64,000 nucleotides of DNA, taken from the NCBI RefSeq assembly GCF_014646115.1, contig NZ_BMMV01000008.1, forward strand, positions 1 to 64,000, read 5' to 3'. The notes under the pieces are model-generated. The model saw only the letters and a program-made list of their open reading frames with translations. It had not been told where the DNA came from and searched no databases. The DNA is from Streptomyces camponoticapitis. Lineage in GTDB: Bacteria; Actinomycetota; Actinomycetes; Streptomycetales; Streptomycetaceae. The translations under genes were made by a program, and so were the position numbers. This document shows positions 1 to 9,227 of the stretch, piece after piece; position 1 is the first letter of the stretch; each line of letters starts with the position of its first letter.

Positions 1-63
1 ATCAGTCAACTCATGACGTCTCACCACGACTTACCAACGACCAACAGACTTTGCGGACACGCC

Positions 64-225
64 CTAGGGGGTGTCTTGTCGATCAGGCCGGATCAGGGAG
101 CGGGGTCTGGTGCGTGCGATCGCAAGGCTGAGGAGGGAGGCATGGCGGAGCCATGCCGACCGACGACAACGCGGCGAGCGCGCGCACCAGGGACCGCGAG
201 CCCGGCAGGACCGGCCAGGCACTCC
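64..225. repeat. MITE-like inverted-repeat element, full-length copy
   Basis: A 162-bp unit begins at a CTAG (64-67) and ends at the next CTAG (226-229). Its two ends are imperfect inverted repeats of about 55 bp: the left end reads CTAGGGGGTGTCTTGTCGAT and the complement of the right end reads CTAGGGAGTGCCTGGCCGGT, with the match continuing inward to GGTGCGTGCG versus GGTGCGCGCG. The centre holds a small hairpin (ATGGC..GCCAT). There is no transposase, so it looks like a non-autonomous element or a long hairpin repeat. An open frame runs through it, but repeat-derived peptides are not good evidence of a gene. Confidence 0.7.
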
Positions 226-323
226 CTAGGGGGTGTCTTGTCGATCAGGCCGGATCAGGGAGCGGGGTCTGGTGCGTGCGTGCGTGCCAGGGACCGCGAG
301 CCCGGCAAGATCGGCACCTCTAG
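226..323. repeat. MITE-like element, internally deleted tandem copy
   Basis: A second copy follows directly and shares the CTAG at 226-229. Its first ~55 bp are identical to the first copy. It then jumps to the right-end sequence (CAGGGACCGCGAGCCCGGCA) and closes at a third CTAG (320-323), so the central ~68 bp are missing. The deletion lies between the short GTGCG repeats, as expected from slippage or recombination across the hairpin base. Confidence 0.65.
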
Positions 324-334
324 GGACAGCACAA

Positions 335-369
335 GCCGGGACCCGCACCGTGCAGGTGCGGGCCCCGGC
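335..369 (-). terminator. Terminator of the cold-shock gene
   Basis: A 15-bp stem with one mismatch (335-349 with 355-369) and a 5-base loop lies about 20 bp beyond the cold-shock gene's stop codon. Being GC-only, it could stop transcription from either side and would separate the gene from the repeats. Confidence 0.65.
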
Positions 370-390
370 TGCGAGGTACGCGTCCGGAGA

Positions 391-594
391 TCAGGCCGGG
401 ACGATGTTCTCCGCCTGCGGGCCCTTCTGGCCCTGCGTGACGTCGAACGAGACCTTCTGGCCCTCCTGGAGCTCACGGAAGCCCTGGGTGGCGATGTTCG
501 AGTAGTGGGCGAAGACGTCGGCGCCGCCGCCGTCCTGCTCGATGAAGCCGAAGCCCTTTTCCGAGTTGAACCACTTCACGGTTCCAGTAGCCAT
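391..594 (-). CDS. Cold-shock domain protein (CspA family)
   Basis: This 67-residue protein is a single cold-shock OB-fold domain that binds single-stranded RNA or DNA and acts as an RNA chaperone in the cytoplasm. The two nucleic-acid-binding motifs are complete: RNP1 KGFGFI (residues 13-18) and RNP2 VFAHY (27-31), plus Trp8 and Phe9 of the KWF motif. The length is the usual one for bacterial Csp proteins. The start is supported by AGGAGA just upstream. The gene stands alone, with a terminator downstream and a long upstream region that contains a conserved-looking hairpin. Streptomyces carry many paralogues, so I do not assign a specific symbol. Expression may or may not be cold-induced. Confidence 0.95.
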   Translation of the reverse strand: MATGTVKWFNSEKGFGFIEQDGGGADVFAHYSNIATQGFRELQEGQKVSFDVTQGQKGPQAENIVPA

Positions 595-693
595 GTCATT
601 CTCCTAAAACAGGTGCAGAGACGAATCCGCACTTCACGGATTCCTCGTCGCCGCATTGAGCCCCATCCGGAGAAGCCGGCGAAAACAATAAAA

Positions 694-723
694 TGCGCCT
701 GAGGAACATTCCCGTCAGGCGCA
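694..723 (-). promoter_or_regulatory. Hairpin upstream of the cold-shock gene
   Basis: A perfect 9-bp inverted repeat (TGCGCCTGA / TCAGGCGCA, 694-702 and 715-723) lies about 100 bp upstream of the cold-shock start codon, in an unusually A/T-rich patch. If transcribed it would form a hairpin in a long 5' leader, as in other cold-shock mRNAs. It could instead be an operator; the sequence alone does not decide. Confidence 0.45.
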
Positions 724-829
724 CATAAAGTTCATGGGTACCAAAACTGCAACGCGGTCAGCCTAGCACGGTCCGGGGGCTTACCCGGATCCGACACGCC
801 CGGTCCCGATCGAACGGCGTCCGCGCGGG

Positions 830-1588
830 TCAGCCGCGCAGGATGCCCCGCGCGCGGGCCGCCCCGAGCCACTGCGGGAATTCCGCGACGAGCCGGTCGT
901 ACAGCACGTCGTCCGGCACCTCGCGCGGGTCGAGCCCGGCGTGGAAGAAGCCCGCGTTGTCGACGGACCGCTTCTGCGGGACGGCCAACTCGTCAAGTTT
1001 CTGAAGGAAGTTGAACTGCGAGCTGCGCTTGTTGCCGAAGCCGACGAACTGCCAGAACAACGGGAGCTCGGCCGCTTTGCAGAGATAGCGCTCCGCCGCG
1101 AGTTTGCTGATCGGCCCGCCGTCGGTCTGGAAGACCACCAGGGCGGGCGCGGTGGACCCGCTGTCCAGATAGTGGTCGATCACCGCGTCCATGGCGAGGT
1201 GGTAGCTGGTCTTGCCCATGTGCCCGAGCCCGGAGACGATCCGGTCGATACGGCCGCGGTGGTCGGCGAGCGCGATGTCCGTCTCGGCGTCGACGTCGGT
1301 GGAGAAGAACACGACGGGGACCACACCGTCGTCGTCCAGATTCGCCGAGAGGCCGAGCACCCGGTCGGCGAACGCCTGGACGCTGCCGTCCTGGTAGTAC
1401 TCGCGCATCGATCCCGAGTAGTCGAGGACCAGATAGACCGCGGCGCGCTGACCGCTCATGCCGTGCTTGTGCAGTGATATGCCCGCCGACCGGTAGTGCT
1501 CGACCAGCGCGGGCGCGGTCTCCTCGACCTTACGGAGGCTGATGGCCGGGCCGGCCGCGAAGGGCGCTGTGGTCATGAGCGTTGCCAT
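830..1588 (-). CDS. VWA-domain protein, TerF-like
   Basis: This 252-residue protein consists mainly of a von Willebrand factor A domain. The metal-ion-dependent adhesion motif DYSGS is at residues 56-60 and further MIDAS-type residues (GKTSYH, FQTDGG) follow. The overall form resembles the VWA domains linked with tellurium-resistance and stress genes (TerF/TerY type). Such domains usually mediate metal-dependent protein contacts; the partner is unknown and no ter genes are nearby. The first ATG is used here, but an ATG four codons on is equally possible and neither has a clear ribosome-binding site. It lies downstream of gltD but is separated from it by a strong terminator, so it is probably transcribed separately. 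Confidence 0.85.
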   Translation of the reverse strand: MATLMTTAPFAAGPAISLRKVEETAPALVEHYRSAGISLHKHGMSGQRAAVYLVLDYSGSMREYYQDGSVQAFADRVLGLSANLDDDGVVPVVFFSTDVDAETDIALADHRGRIDRIVSGLGHMGKTSYHLAMDAVIDHYLDSGSTAPALVVFQTDGGPISKLAAERYLCKAAELPLFWQFVGFGNKRSSQFNFLQKLDELAVPQKRSVDNAGFFHAGLDPREVPDDVLYDRLVAEFPQWLGAARARGILRG

Positions 1589-1643
1589 TCACTCGACGGG
1601 CGCGGGGGGTGCGTCGAGGCTACACATCAGGGCTCGCACATGC

Positions 1644-1687
1644 CACGGCGCCCGCCGTCGTCCGGTCGGGGACTGGCGGGCGCCGTG
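1644..1687 (-). terminator. Terminator of the gltBD operon
   Basis: A perfect 13-bp stem (CACGGCGCCCGCC, 1644-1656, with 1675-1687) and an 18-base loop lie 75 bp past the gltD stop codon and before the VWA gene. Confidence 0.7.
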
Positions 1688-1761
1688 TCTTGCGGAGGGT
1701 CCAGGGGACGTCCCCCGGGCCGTCACCGTCCGTACGCCGTTGTACGGGACGTTCTCTTGTC

Positions 1762-3222
1762 TCAGACCGTGAGTGAACGGTCCGTCGGACGGATCGGGGC
1801 GTGCAGTTCGCTCGCTCCGGTCAGATAGCGGTCGACGCCGCGCGCCGCCGAACGGCCTTCGGCGATGGCCCACACGATCAGGGACTGGCCGCGACCCGCG
1901 TCACCCGCAACGTACACGCCGTCGACGTTGGTCGCGTACTCGGCGTCCCGTGCGATGTTGCCGCGCGCGTCCAGTTCGAGGCCGAACTGGTCCACGAGAC
2001 CGTTGGACTGGTCGGTGCCGGTGAAGCCCATGGCGAGGGTGACCAGCTGGGCGGGGATGGTCCGCTCGGTGCCGGGCTTCGGTTCCGGGCGGCCGTCCTT
2101 GAACTCGACCTCGGTGAGGTGCAGCGACTGGACGTTGCCGTCCTCGTCGCCCTCGAAGTGGGTGGTGGAGACGGAGTAGATCCGCTCACCGCCCTCCTCG
2201 TGCGCGGAGGTGACCTTGTAGAGCATCGGGAACGTCGGCCAGGGCTGGTTCGGGGCGCGCTCCTCGCCCGGCCGGGGCATGATCTCCAGCTGGGTGACGG
2301 ACGCGGCGCCCTGGCGGTGGGCCGTACCGACACAGTCCGCGCCGGTGTCGCCGCCGCCGATGACCACGACGTGCTTGCCCTCGGCGGTGATCGGGGAGAC
2401 CGTCAGGTCGCCCTCCTGCACCTTGTTGGCGAGCGGCAGATACTCCATGGCGAAGTGGATGCCGTTCAGCTCACGGCCGGGCACGGGCAGGTCGCGCGAG
2501 ACGGTGGCGCCGGCCGCGATGACCACGGCGTCGTAGCGCCTGCGGAGCTTCGCCGCGTCGACGTCGCGGCCGATCTCCGTCTCCGTACGGAACTTGGTGC
2601 CCTCCGCGCGCATCTGCTCGATACGGCGGTTGATGTGGGACTTCTCCATCTTGAACTCGGGGATGCCGTAGCGCAGCAGGCCGCCGATACGGTCGGCGCG
2701 CTCGTACACGGCGACCGTGTGGCCTGCCCGGGTGAGCTGCTGGGCCGCGGCCAGGCCGGCCGGGCCCGAGCCGATGACGGCGACGGTCTTGCCGGACAGC
2801 CGCTCCGGCGGCCGCGGGACGACGTCGCCGTTGTCCCACGCCTTGTCGATGATGGAGACCTCGACGTTCTTGATCGTGACGGCGGGCTGGTTGATGGCCA
2901 GCACGCACGCGGACTCGCACGGCGCGGGGCAGAGCCGGCCGGTGAACTCCGGGAAGTTGTTCGTCGCGTGCAGCCGCTCGCTCGCCGCTGTCCAGTCCTC
3001 GCGGTACGCGTAGTCGTTCCACTCGGGGATGAGGTTCCCGAGCGGACAGCCGCTGTGGCAGAACGGGATGCCGCAGTCCATGCAGCGTCCGGCCTGCTTG
3101 CTGATGATCGGGAGCAGTGAGCCCGGAACGTAGACCTCGTTCCAGTCGTTCTTGCGCTCGTCCACCGGGCGGGACTTGGCGACCTCGCGCCCGGTGGTCA
3201 GGAAGCCCTTGGGGTCAGCCAT
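1762..3222 (-). CDS. gltD: Glutamate synthase, small (beta) subunit
   Basis: This 486-residue FAD protein supplies electrons from NADPH to the large subunit for conversion of 2-oxoglutarate and glutamine to two glutamates. The N-terminal cysteine clusters for 4Fe-4S centres are present ([14 protein letters not shown] near residue 47 and CPAPCESAC near 97). An FAD-binding [11 protein letters not shown] follows near residue 150, an NADPH-binding [11 protein letters not shown] near 290, and a C-terminal [14 protein letters not shown] motif. Length is normal. Its ATG overlaps the end of gltB by eight bases (ATGGCTGA), so translation is coupled to give matched subunit amounts. Confidence 0.97.
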   Translation of the reverse strand: MADPKGFLTTGREVAKSRPVDERKNDWNEVYVPGSLLPIISKQAGRCMDCGIPFCHSGCPLGNLIPEWNDYAYREDWTAASERLHATNNFPEFTGRLCPAPCESACVLAINQPAVTIKNVEVSIIDKAWDNGDVVPRPPERLSGKTVAVIGSGPAGLAAAQQLTRAGHTVAVYERADRIGGLLRYGIPEFKMEKSHINRRIEQMRAEGTKFRTETEIGRDVDAAKLRRRYDAVVIAAGATVSRDLPVPGRELNGIHFAMEYLPLANKVQEGDLTVSPITAEGKHVVVIGGGDTGADCVGTAHRQGAASVTQLEIMPRPGEERAPNQPWPTFPMLYKVTSAHEEGGERIYSVSTTHFEGDEDGNVQSLHLTEVEFKDGRPEPKPGTERTIPAQLVTLAMGFTGTDQSNGLVDQFGLELDARGNIARDAEYATNVDGVYVAGDAGRGQSLIVWAIAEGRSAARGVDRYLTGASELHAPIRPTDRSLTV

Positions 3223-6200
3223 TGGTCGCCGCCTCCATCATCTTCTCGGTGGTCTCCTGCTCGGAGAGACCGGCGAGCTCAGCGGCGTCCTTGGCGGCGA
3301 GCACTGCCTTGTAGGTGGAAGGAATGATCTTGCTGAACCGGGCCACGGAGGTGTCCCAGTCGGTCAGCAGCTTCTCCGCGACGGTCGAGCCGGTCTCCTC
3401 GTGGTGGCGGCGCACGACGTCGTGCAGCCACTTCTTGTCGGTGTCGGAGAGGTCGGTCTCGACGGCGCCGAGGTTGCCGGCGTTGACGTTGTCGGAGTCG
3501 AGGTCGATGACGTACGCGACGCCGCCGGACATGCCGGCCGCGAAGTTGCGACCCGTCTCGCCCAGTACGACGGCGTGGCCGCCGGTCATGTACTCACAGC
3601 CGTGGTCGCCGACACCCTCCGAGACCACCGTGGCACCGGAGTTGCGGACGCAGAAGCGCTCGCCGGTGCGGCCGCGCAGGAACAGCTCACCGCCGGTCGC
3701 GCCGTACGCGATGGTGTTGCCCGCGATGGTCGAGTACTCGGCGAGGTGGTCGGCGCCCCGGTCGGGGCGGACGACGACCCGGCCGCCGGAGAGGCCCTTG
3801 CCGACGTAGTCGTTGGCGTCGCCCTCCAGGCGCAGCGTGACGCCGCTGGGCAGGAACGCGCCGAACGACTGGCCCGCCGAGCCGGTGAAGGTGATGTCGA
3901 CGGTGTCGTCGGGCAGTCCCGCGCCGCCGAACCTCTTGGTCACCTCGTGGCCGAGCATCGTGCCGACGGTGCGGTTGATGTTGCGGATCGCGATCTGCGC
4001 GCGGACCGGCTGGGCGGCCTCGGGGCTCTCGGCCGCGAGGGCGTCGGCGGCCAGCTTGATCAGCTGGTTGTCGAGCGCCTTCGCCAGACCGTGGTCCTGC
4101 TCGATGATCCGGTGCCGTACGGCGCCCTCGGGCAGGGCGGGCACGTGGAAGAGCGGCCGGAGGTCCAGACCCTGCGCCTTCCAGTGGTCCACGGCCCGCT
4201 CGGTGTCCAGCAACTCGGCGTGCCCGACGGCCTCTTCGAGCGTACGGAAGCCCAGGCCGGCCAGGATCTCGCGGACCTCCTCGGCGATGAACTCGAAGAA
4301 GTTGACGACGTACTCGGCCTTGCCGGAGAAGCGCTCGCGCAGCACCGGGTTCTGGGTGGCGATGCCCACCGGGCAGGTGTCGAGGTGGCAGACGCGCATC
4401 ATCACGCAGCCGGAGACGACGAGCGGCGCGGTGGCGAAACCGAACTCCTCGGCGCCCAGCAGCGCCGCGACGACGACGTCACGGCCGGTCTTGAGCTGGC
4501 CGTCGGTCTGCACGACGATCCGGTCGCGCAACCCGTTGAGCAGCAGGGTCTGCTGTGTCTCGGCGAGGCCGAGCTCCCAGGGTCCGCCCGCGTGCTTGAG
4601 CGAGGTGAGCGGGGACGCGCCCGTGCCGCCGTCGTGGCCGGAGATCAGGACCACGTCGGCGTGGGCCTTGGAGACACCGGCCGCGACCGTGCCGACACCG
4701 ACCTCGGAGACCAGCTTCACGTGGATGCGGGCGGCCGGGTTGGCGTTCTTGAGGTCGTGGATCAGCTGCGCGAGGTCTTCGATGGAGTAGATGTCGTGGT
4801 GCGGCGGCGGCGAGATGAGGCCGACGCCGGGCGTGGAGTGCCGGGTCTTGGCGACCCACGGGTAGACCTTGTGGCCGGGCAGCTGGCCGCCCTCGCCGGG
4901 CTTGGCGCCCTGGGCCATCTTGATCTGGATGTCGTCGGCGTTGACGAGGTACTCGCTGGTGACACCGAAGCGGCCTGAGGCGACCTGCTTGATGGACGAG
5001 CGGCGCTCCGGGTCGTGGAGCCGGTCGGCGTCCTCGCCGCCCTCGCCGGTGTTGGACTTGCCGCCGAGCCGGTTCATCGCGATGGCGAGGGTCTCGTGCG
5101 CCTCCTTGGAGATGGAGCCGTACGACATGGCGCCGGTGGAGAAGCGCTTGACGATCTCGGAGGCGGGCTCGACCTCGTCCAGCGCGACGGGCTCGCGGCC
5201 GGAGTCGAAGCTGAAGAGTCCGCGCAGCGTCATCAGGCGCTCGGACTGCTCGTTCACCCGGTCCGTGTACTGCTTGAAGATGTCGTAGCGGCGGTTGCGG
5301 GTGGCGTGCTGGAGGCGGAAGACCGTGTCCGGGTCGAAGAGGTGCGGCTCGCCCTCGCGGCGCCACTGGTACTCGCCGCCGATGTCGAGCGCGCGGTGCG
5401 ACGCCGAGATGCCGGAGGGCGGGTACGCCTTGGCGTGACGGGCGGCGACCTCCTGGGCGACGATGTCGAGACCGGCGCCGCCGATCTTGGTCGCCGTACC
5501 GCTGAAGTACTTCTCCACGAAGGCCTCGTCGAGACCGACGGCCTCGAAGACCTGCGCGCCGCGGTAAGAGGCGACAGTGGAGATGCCCATCTTGGACATG
5601 ACCTTCAGTACGCCCTTGCCCAGCGCGTAGATCAGGTTGCGGATGGCGTTCTCGGGCTCCAGGCCCTCGATGAAGGTGCCCGCGCGGACGAGGTCCTCGA
5701 CGGACTCCATCGCCAGGTACGGGTTGACAGCCGCGGCGCCGTAGCCGATGAGCAGCGCGACGTGGTGCACCTCGCGTACGTCGCCGGCCTCGACCAGCAG
5801 ACCGACCTGGGTGCGCTGCTTGGTGCGGATGAGGTGGTGGTGCACGGCCGCGGTGAGCAGCAGGGACGGGATGGGGGCGTGCTCGGCGTCGGAGTGCCGG
5901 TCGGAGAGCACGATCATCCGCGCGCCGCTCTCGATCGCGGCGTCGGTCTCGGCGCGGATCTCCTCGATACGGGCGGCCAGGGCCTCGCCGCCGCCGCTGA
6001 CCCGGTAGAGACCGGAGAGCGTGGCGGTGGTCATGCCCGGCATGTCGCCGTCGGCGTTGACGTGTATGAGCTTGGCCAGCTCGTCGTTGTCGATCACCGG
6101 GAACGGGAGGGTGACGCTGCGGCACGCGGCGGCGGACGGCCGCAGGATGTTGCCCTGGGGGCCGAGGGTGGAGCGCAGCGAGGTGACGAGCTCCTCGCGG

Positions 6201-7813
6201 ATGGCGTCCAGCGGCGGGTTGGTGACCTGCGCGAACAGCTGGGTGAAGTAGTCGAACAGCAGCCGGGGGCGCGCGGACAGCGCGGCGATCGGGCTGTCGG
6301 TGCCCATGGAGCCGAGGGGCTCACCACCGGTACGGGCCATCGGCGCGAGGATGATCCGCAGTTCTTCCTCGGTGTAGCCGAAGGTCTGCTGGCGACGGGT
6401 GACCGAGGCGTGCGTGTGCACGATGTGCTCGCGCTCGGGGAGGTCCTCCAGCTCGATCTCGCCGGCCTCCAGCCACTCCTCGTACGGGTTCTCGGCGGCG
6501 AGCGTCGCCTTGATCTCGTCGTCCTCGATGACGCGGTGCTCGGCGGTGTCCACGAGGAACATGCGGCCGGGCTGGAGGCGCCCCTTGCGGACGACCTTCG
6601 CGGGGTCGATGTCGAGGACACCGACCTCGGAGGAGAGGACGACGAGGCCGTCGTCGGTGACCCAGTAGCGGCCGGGGCGCAGTCCGTTGCGGTCGAGGAC
6701 CGCGCCGACCTGGACGCCGTCGGTGAAGGTGACGCAGGCGGGGCCGTCCCAGGGCTCCATCATCGTCGCGTGGTACTGGTAGAAGGCGCGCCGGGCGGGG
6801 TCCATGGAGTCGTGGTTCTCCCACGCCTCGGGAACCATCATCAGCACGGAGTGCGGCAGCGAACGGCCGCCGAGGTGGAGCAGCTCCAGGACCTCGTCGA
6901 AGGACGCCGAGTCGGAGGCGTCGGGGGTGCAGACCGGGAAGGTCCGCTCCAGCGTGCGGGGGTCGTCACCGAACACGTCGGAGGCCAGCTGGGACTCGCG
7001 GGCGCGCATCCAGTTGCGGTTGCCCTTGACCGTGTTGATCTCGCCGTTGTGGGCGACGAAGCGGTACGGGTGGGCGAGCGGCCAGCTCGGGAAGGTGTTG
7101 GTGGAGAAGCGCGAGTGCACGACGGCGACCGCGGTCGCGAAGCGGCGGTCGGAGAGGTCGGGGAAGAAGGGCTCCAGCTGGCCGGTGGTCAGCATGCCCT
7201 TGTAGACGATCGTCCGGGCGGAGAGCGAGGGAAAGTAGATCCCGGCCTCGCGCTCGGCGCGCTTGCGCAGGACGAACGTCTTGCGGTCGAGGGCGATGCC
7301 CGTGCGCGGGCCCGGGTCGGTCTCGCTGTCGGTGTCCGTCGGCGCGGAGACGAAGAGCTGGCGGAAGACCGGCATCGTCGAGCGGGCGATGGCACCGAGC
7401 ATCTGCGGCGCGACCGGCACCTCGCGCCAGCCGAGGACGTCGATGCCCTCCTCGGCGGCGATCGTCTCGATCCGTGAGACGGCTTCGTCCGGGTTGTCGG
7501 CGGGCAGGAAGGCGATTCCGACGGCGTACGAACCGGCCTCGGGGAGCTCGAATCCGCTGACCTCGCGGAGGAACGCGTCCGGGATCTGGAGCAGGATGCC
7601 GGCGCCGTCGCCCGAGTCGGGCTCGGAGCCGGTGGCACCGCGGTGTTCGAGATTACGCAGCACGGTCAGCGCCTGCTCGACCATCTCGTGGCCGGGCACA
7701 CCGGTCAGGGTGGCCACGAACCCGACGCCACAGGCGTCGTGCTCGTTACGGGGGTCATACATGCCCTGCGCAGCGGGGCGGCCATCCATGGGCGACCAGG
7801 CGTCGAAACGCAT
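3215..7813 (-). CDS. gltB: Glutamate synthase, large (alpha) subunit
   Basis: This 1532-residue enzyme has the full order of domains: an N-terminal glutamine amidotransferase (class II), a central linker, the FMN/3Fe-4S synthase barrel and the C-terminal GXGXG beta-helix. The catalytic nucleophile is expected to be Cys28 (EHDACGVGF), exposed by removal of a 27-residue propeptide; ATGs at codons 9 and 18 would give shorter propeptides. The iron-sulfur motif [13 protein letters not shown] is near residue 1140. The start has GGGAGAG upstream. With gltD it assimilates ammonia via glutamine. A GlnR-like box lies 64-79 bp upstream of the start codon, suggesting nitrogen control. Confidence 0.97.
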   Translation of the reverse strand: MRFDAWSPMDGRPAAQGMYDPRNEHDACGVGFVATLTGVPGHEMVEQALTVLRNLEHRGATGSEPDSGDGAGILLQIPDAFLREVSGFELPEAGSYAVGIAFLPADNPDEAVSRIETIAAEEGIDVLGWREVPVAPQMLGAIARSTMPVFRQLFVSAPTDTDSETDPGPRTGIALDRKTFVLRKRAEREAGIYFPSLSARTIVYKGMLTTGQLEPFFPDLSDRRFATAVAVVHSRFSTNTFPSWPLAHPYRFVAHNGEINTVKGNRNWMRARESQLASDVFGDDPRTLERTFPVCTPDASDSASFDEVLELLHLGGRSLPHSVLMMVPEAWENHDSMDPARRAFYQYHATMMEPWDGPACVTFTDGVQVGAVLDRNGLRPGRYWVTDDGLVVLSSEVGVLDIDPAKVVRKGRLQPGRMFLVDTAEHRVIEDDEIKATLAAENPYEEWLEAGEIELEDLPEREHIVHTHASVTRRQQTFGYTEEELRIILAPMARTGGEPLGSMGTDSPIAALSARPRLLFDYFTQLFAQVTNPPLDAIREELVTSLRSTLGPQGNILRPSAAACRSVTLPFPVIDNDELAKLIHVNADGDMPGMTTATLSGLYRVSGGGEALAARIEEIRAETDAAIESGARMIVLSDRHSDAEHAPIPSLLLTAAVHHHLIRTKQRTQVGLLVEAGDVREVHHVALLIGYGAAAVNPYLAMESVEDLVRAGTFIEGLEPENAIRNLIYALGKGVLKVMSKMGISTVASYRGAQVFEAVGLDEAFVEKYFSGTATKIGGAGLDIVAQEVAARHAKAYPPSGISASHRALDIGGEYQWRREGEPHLFDPDTVFRLQHATRNRRYDIFKQYTDRVNEQSERLMTLRGLFSFDSGREPVALDEVEPASEIVKRFSTGAMSYGSISKEAHETLAIAMNRLGGKSNTGEGGEDADRLHDPERRSSIKQVASGRFGVTSEYLVNADDIQIKMAQGAKPGEGGQLPGHKVYPWVAKTRHSTPGVGLISPPPHHDIYSIEDLAQLIHDLKNANPAARIHVKLVSEVGVGTVAAGVSKAHADVVLISGHDGGTGASPLTSLKHAGGPWELGLAETQQTLLLNGLRDRIVVQTDGQLKTGRDVVVAALLGAEEFGFATAPLVVSGCVMMRVCHLDTCPVGIATQNPVLRERFSGKAEYVVNFFEFIAEEVREILAGLGFRTLEEAVGHAELLDTERAVDHWKAQGLDLRPLFHVPALPEGAVRHRIIEQDHGLAKALDNQLIKLAADALAAESPEAAQPVRAQIAIRNINRTVGTMLGHEVTKRFGGAGLPDDTVDITFTGSAGQSFGAFLPSGVTLRLEGDANDYVGKGLSGGRVVVRPDRGADHLAEYSTIAGNTIAYGATGGELFLRGRTGERFCVRNSGATVVSEGVGDHGCEYMTGGHAVVLGETGRNFAAGMSGGVAYVIDLDSDNVNAGNLGAVETDLSDTDKKWLHDVVRRHHEETGSTVAEKLLTDWDTSVARFSKIIPSTYKAVLAAKDAAELAGLSEQETTEKMMEAATNG

Positions 7814-7876
7814 CGGCTCTCCCGTCGTCGTCGTGGCATATGCGATAACCGAGGGACGACGTTGGCCCTGGGCAAA

Positions 7877-7892
7877 ATTTCGTGCAGGTTAC
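7877..7892 (-). promoter_or_regulatory. Candidate GlnR box upstream of gltB
   Basis: Read toward gltB the sequence is GTAAC-CTGCAC-GAAAT. The actinomycete GlnR consensus is gTnAC-n6-GaAAC, so the first half fits fully and the second in four of five positions, with the exact six-base spacing. It lies 64-79 bp upstream of the gltB ATG, within an A/T-rich patch suited to a promoter. Confidence 0.5.
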
Positions 7893-8219
7893 ATGATGGG
7901 TCGGCTGTTCAGAAAGCGGATAGCTGAATCCAGCATGTGGACGCCGCTCGCAGCGGCGAAGGGGTCTGAGGTGAACGGGATGCCGGACACCCGACCGTGG
8001 CGGAACGAGCTTCATTGCCCGCAGCGCCTACGGGTCATGCCCGGAGTTCAAGCGTTCGAAACAACCGGGAAACGGCTAAATATGTGACGCCATGCATAGT
8101 GTCCCGCCCTGGTGGCGGCAACGCCGGAGAATGGTCGAGGGATGTTCGTCACCACAGTGACGGCACCTCCCCGACCGCGCAATATGTCGTACGCCCGGAG
8201 GGTGGGGGCGCCGGCCGGG
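7893..8219. other. Non-coding interval between gltB and the VIT-family gene
   Basis: This stretch holds no supported gene. It should contain the gltB promoter. The segment around 8070-8110 is relatively A/T-rich (TAAATATG), but I cannot place a confident promoter there. The far end is taken up by the terminator of the neighbouring transporter gene. Confidence 0.5.
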
Positions 8220-8248
8220 CCGGGCCCGGGTGTGGTCACCGGGCCCGG
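8220..8248 (-). terminator. Terminator of the VIT-family gene
   Basis: Two copies of CCGGGCCCGG (8220-8229 and 8239-8248) can pair in a 10-bp stem with a 9-base loop, immediately after the stop codon of the transporter gene. Each arm is itself a palindrome, so alternative foldings exist. Confidence 0.6.
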
Positions 8249-8256
8249 ACGGCCGG

Positions 8257-8985
8257 TCAGACCGCTGCGCCGAACAGCGCCCCGAGCCCGTACGTGAGCG
8301 CCGCCGCCGTACCGCCGAGGAGCAGCTGGCGCAGACCGCTGAACCACCAGCTGCGCGCGGTCACCCGCGCCACGAGCGCGCCGCAGGCGAAGAGACCGGC
8401 CAGCGCCAGCAGCACGGCGGGCCACAGCACGGTGGCGCCGAGCAGATACGGCAGGACGGGCAGCAGCGCGCCCAGCGCGAAGGAGCCGAACGACGACACG
8501 GCGGCGACCATCGGCGACGGCAGATCGTCCGGGTCGATCCCCAGCTCCTCGCGCGCGTGGATCTCCAGCGCCAGCTCGGGGTCCTTCGAGAGCTGCTCGG
8601 CGACCTGACGTGCCAGCTCCGGCTCCACACCGCGCGACTCGTACAGCTCGGCGAGCTCCGCCATCTCGTCCTTGGGGTACTTGCGCAGCTCCCGCCGCTC
8701 CACTTCCAGCTCGGCCTGGACGAGCTCGCGCTGGGACGCCACGGAGGTGTACTCGCCCGCGGCCATCGAGAAGGCGCCGGCCGCCAGGCCCGCGAGACCG
8801 GTGATGACGAGGGTCTGCCGGTCGACGGAGCCGCCCGCCACGCCGGTCATCAGGGACAGGTTCGAGACGAGTCCGTCCATCGCGCCGAACACCGCGGGGC
8901 GCAGCCAGCCGCCGTTCACATCGCGGTGCGTGTGATTGTCACGGTGTGCTCCGTGGAGTGACGCCTCGTTGTCCATGACGGACAC
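8257..8985 (-). CDS. VIT1/CCC1-family Fe(II)/Mn(II) transporter
   Basis: This ~242-residue membrane protein matches the vacuolar-iron-transporter-like family, which moves Fe2+ or Mn2+ across membranes, in bacteria probably as an exporter or detoxifier. The family signature at the first helix is clear (RPAVFGAMDGLVSNLSLMTG), followed by the second helix (AGLAAGAFSMAAGEYTSVAS), a charged cytosolic metal-binding stretch rich in Glu (EVERREL..KDEMAELAELYE) and three C-terminal helices. GTG at 8985 is preferred because GGAAGGGG lies at proper spacing; an ATG three codons later is the alternative. It is transcribed divergently from the ADP-ribosylglycohydrolase operon. Iron versus manganese cannot be decided. 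Confidence 0.9.
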   Translation of the reverse strand: MSVMDNEASLHGAHRDNHTHRDVNGGWLRPAVFGAMDGLVSNLSLMTGVAGGSVDRQTLVITGLAGLAAGAFSMAAGEYTSVASQRELVQAELEVERRELRKYPKDEMAELAELYESRGVEPELARQVAEQLSKDPELALEIHAREELGIDPDDLPSPMVAAVSSFGSFALGALLPVLPYLLGATVLWPAVLLALAGLFACGALVARVTARSWWFSGLRQLLLGGTAAALTYGLGALFGAAV

Positions 8986-9227
8986 GCTGTCCCCTTCCCT
9001 GCTGTTCCCGCTGATCCGGCTGATCCGGCTGCTCGGGCGTGACGGGACACCCGCCACGGCTTCGAAAGTACGCACGAAACAAGGCACCCGCCAGCAAGGA
9101 AAGCCATGCTTACCAGGGCACCAGCCGGGTGACAGAGGCGCTTGTGCGACTCCTGCGGGGCGCCGCGTGGGACGTATGGGAGGAAGAGTGGCCTCCCTGG
9201 GGCCCGATGCGCGCGAAAGGCCCCGCG

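Noticed and set aside
13..702. Long plus-strand frame covering the repeats and the antisense of the cold-shock gene
   Set aside because: It is made of the repeat elements and the complement of a clear cold-shock gene; no ribosome-binding site or conserved product.
1801..7813. Very long antisense frames opposite gltD and gltB
   Set aside because: Typical shadows in GC-rich genes where the third-position G/C leaves the opposite strand open; products are Arg/Asp/Val/Gly-rich without motifs.
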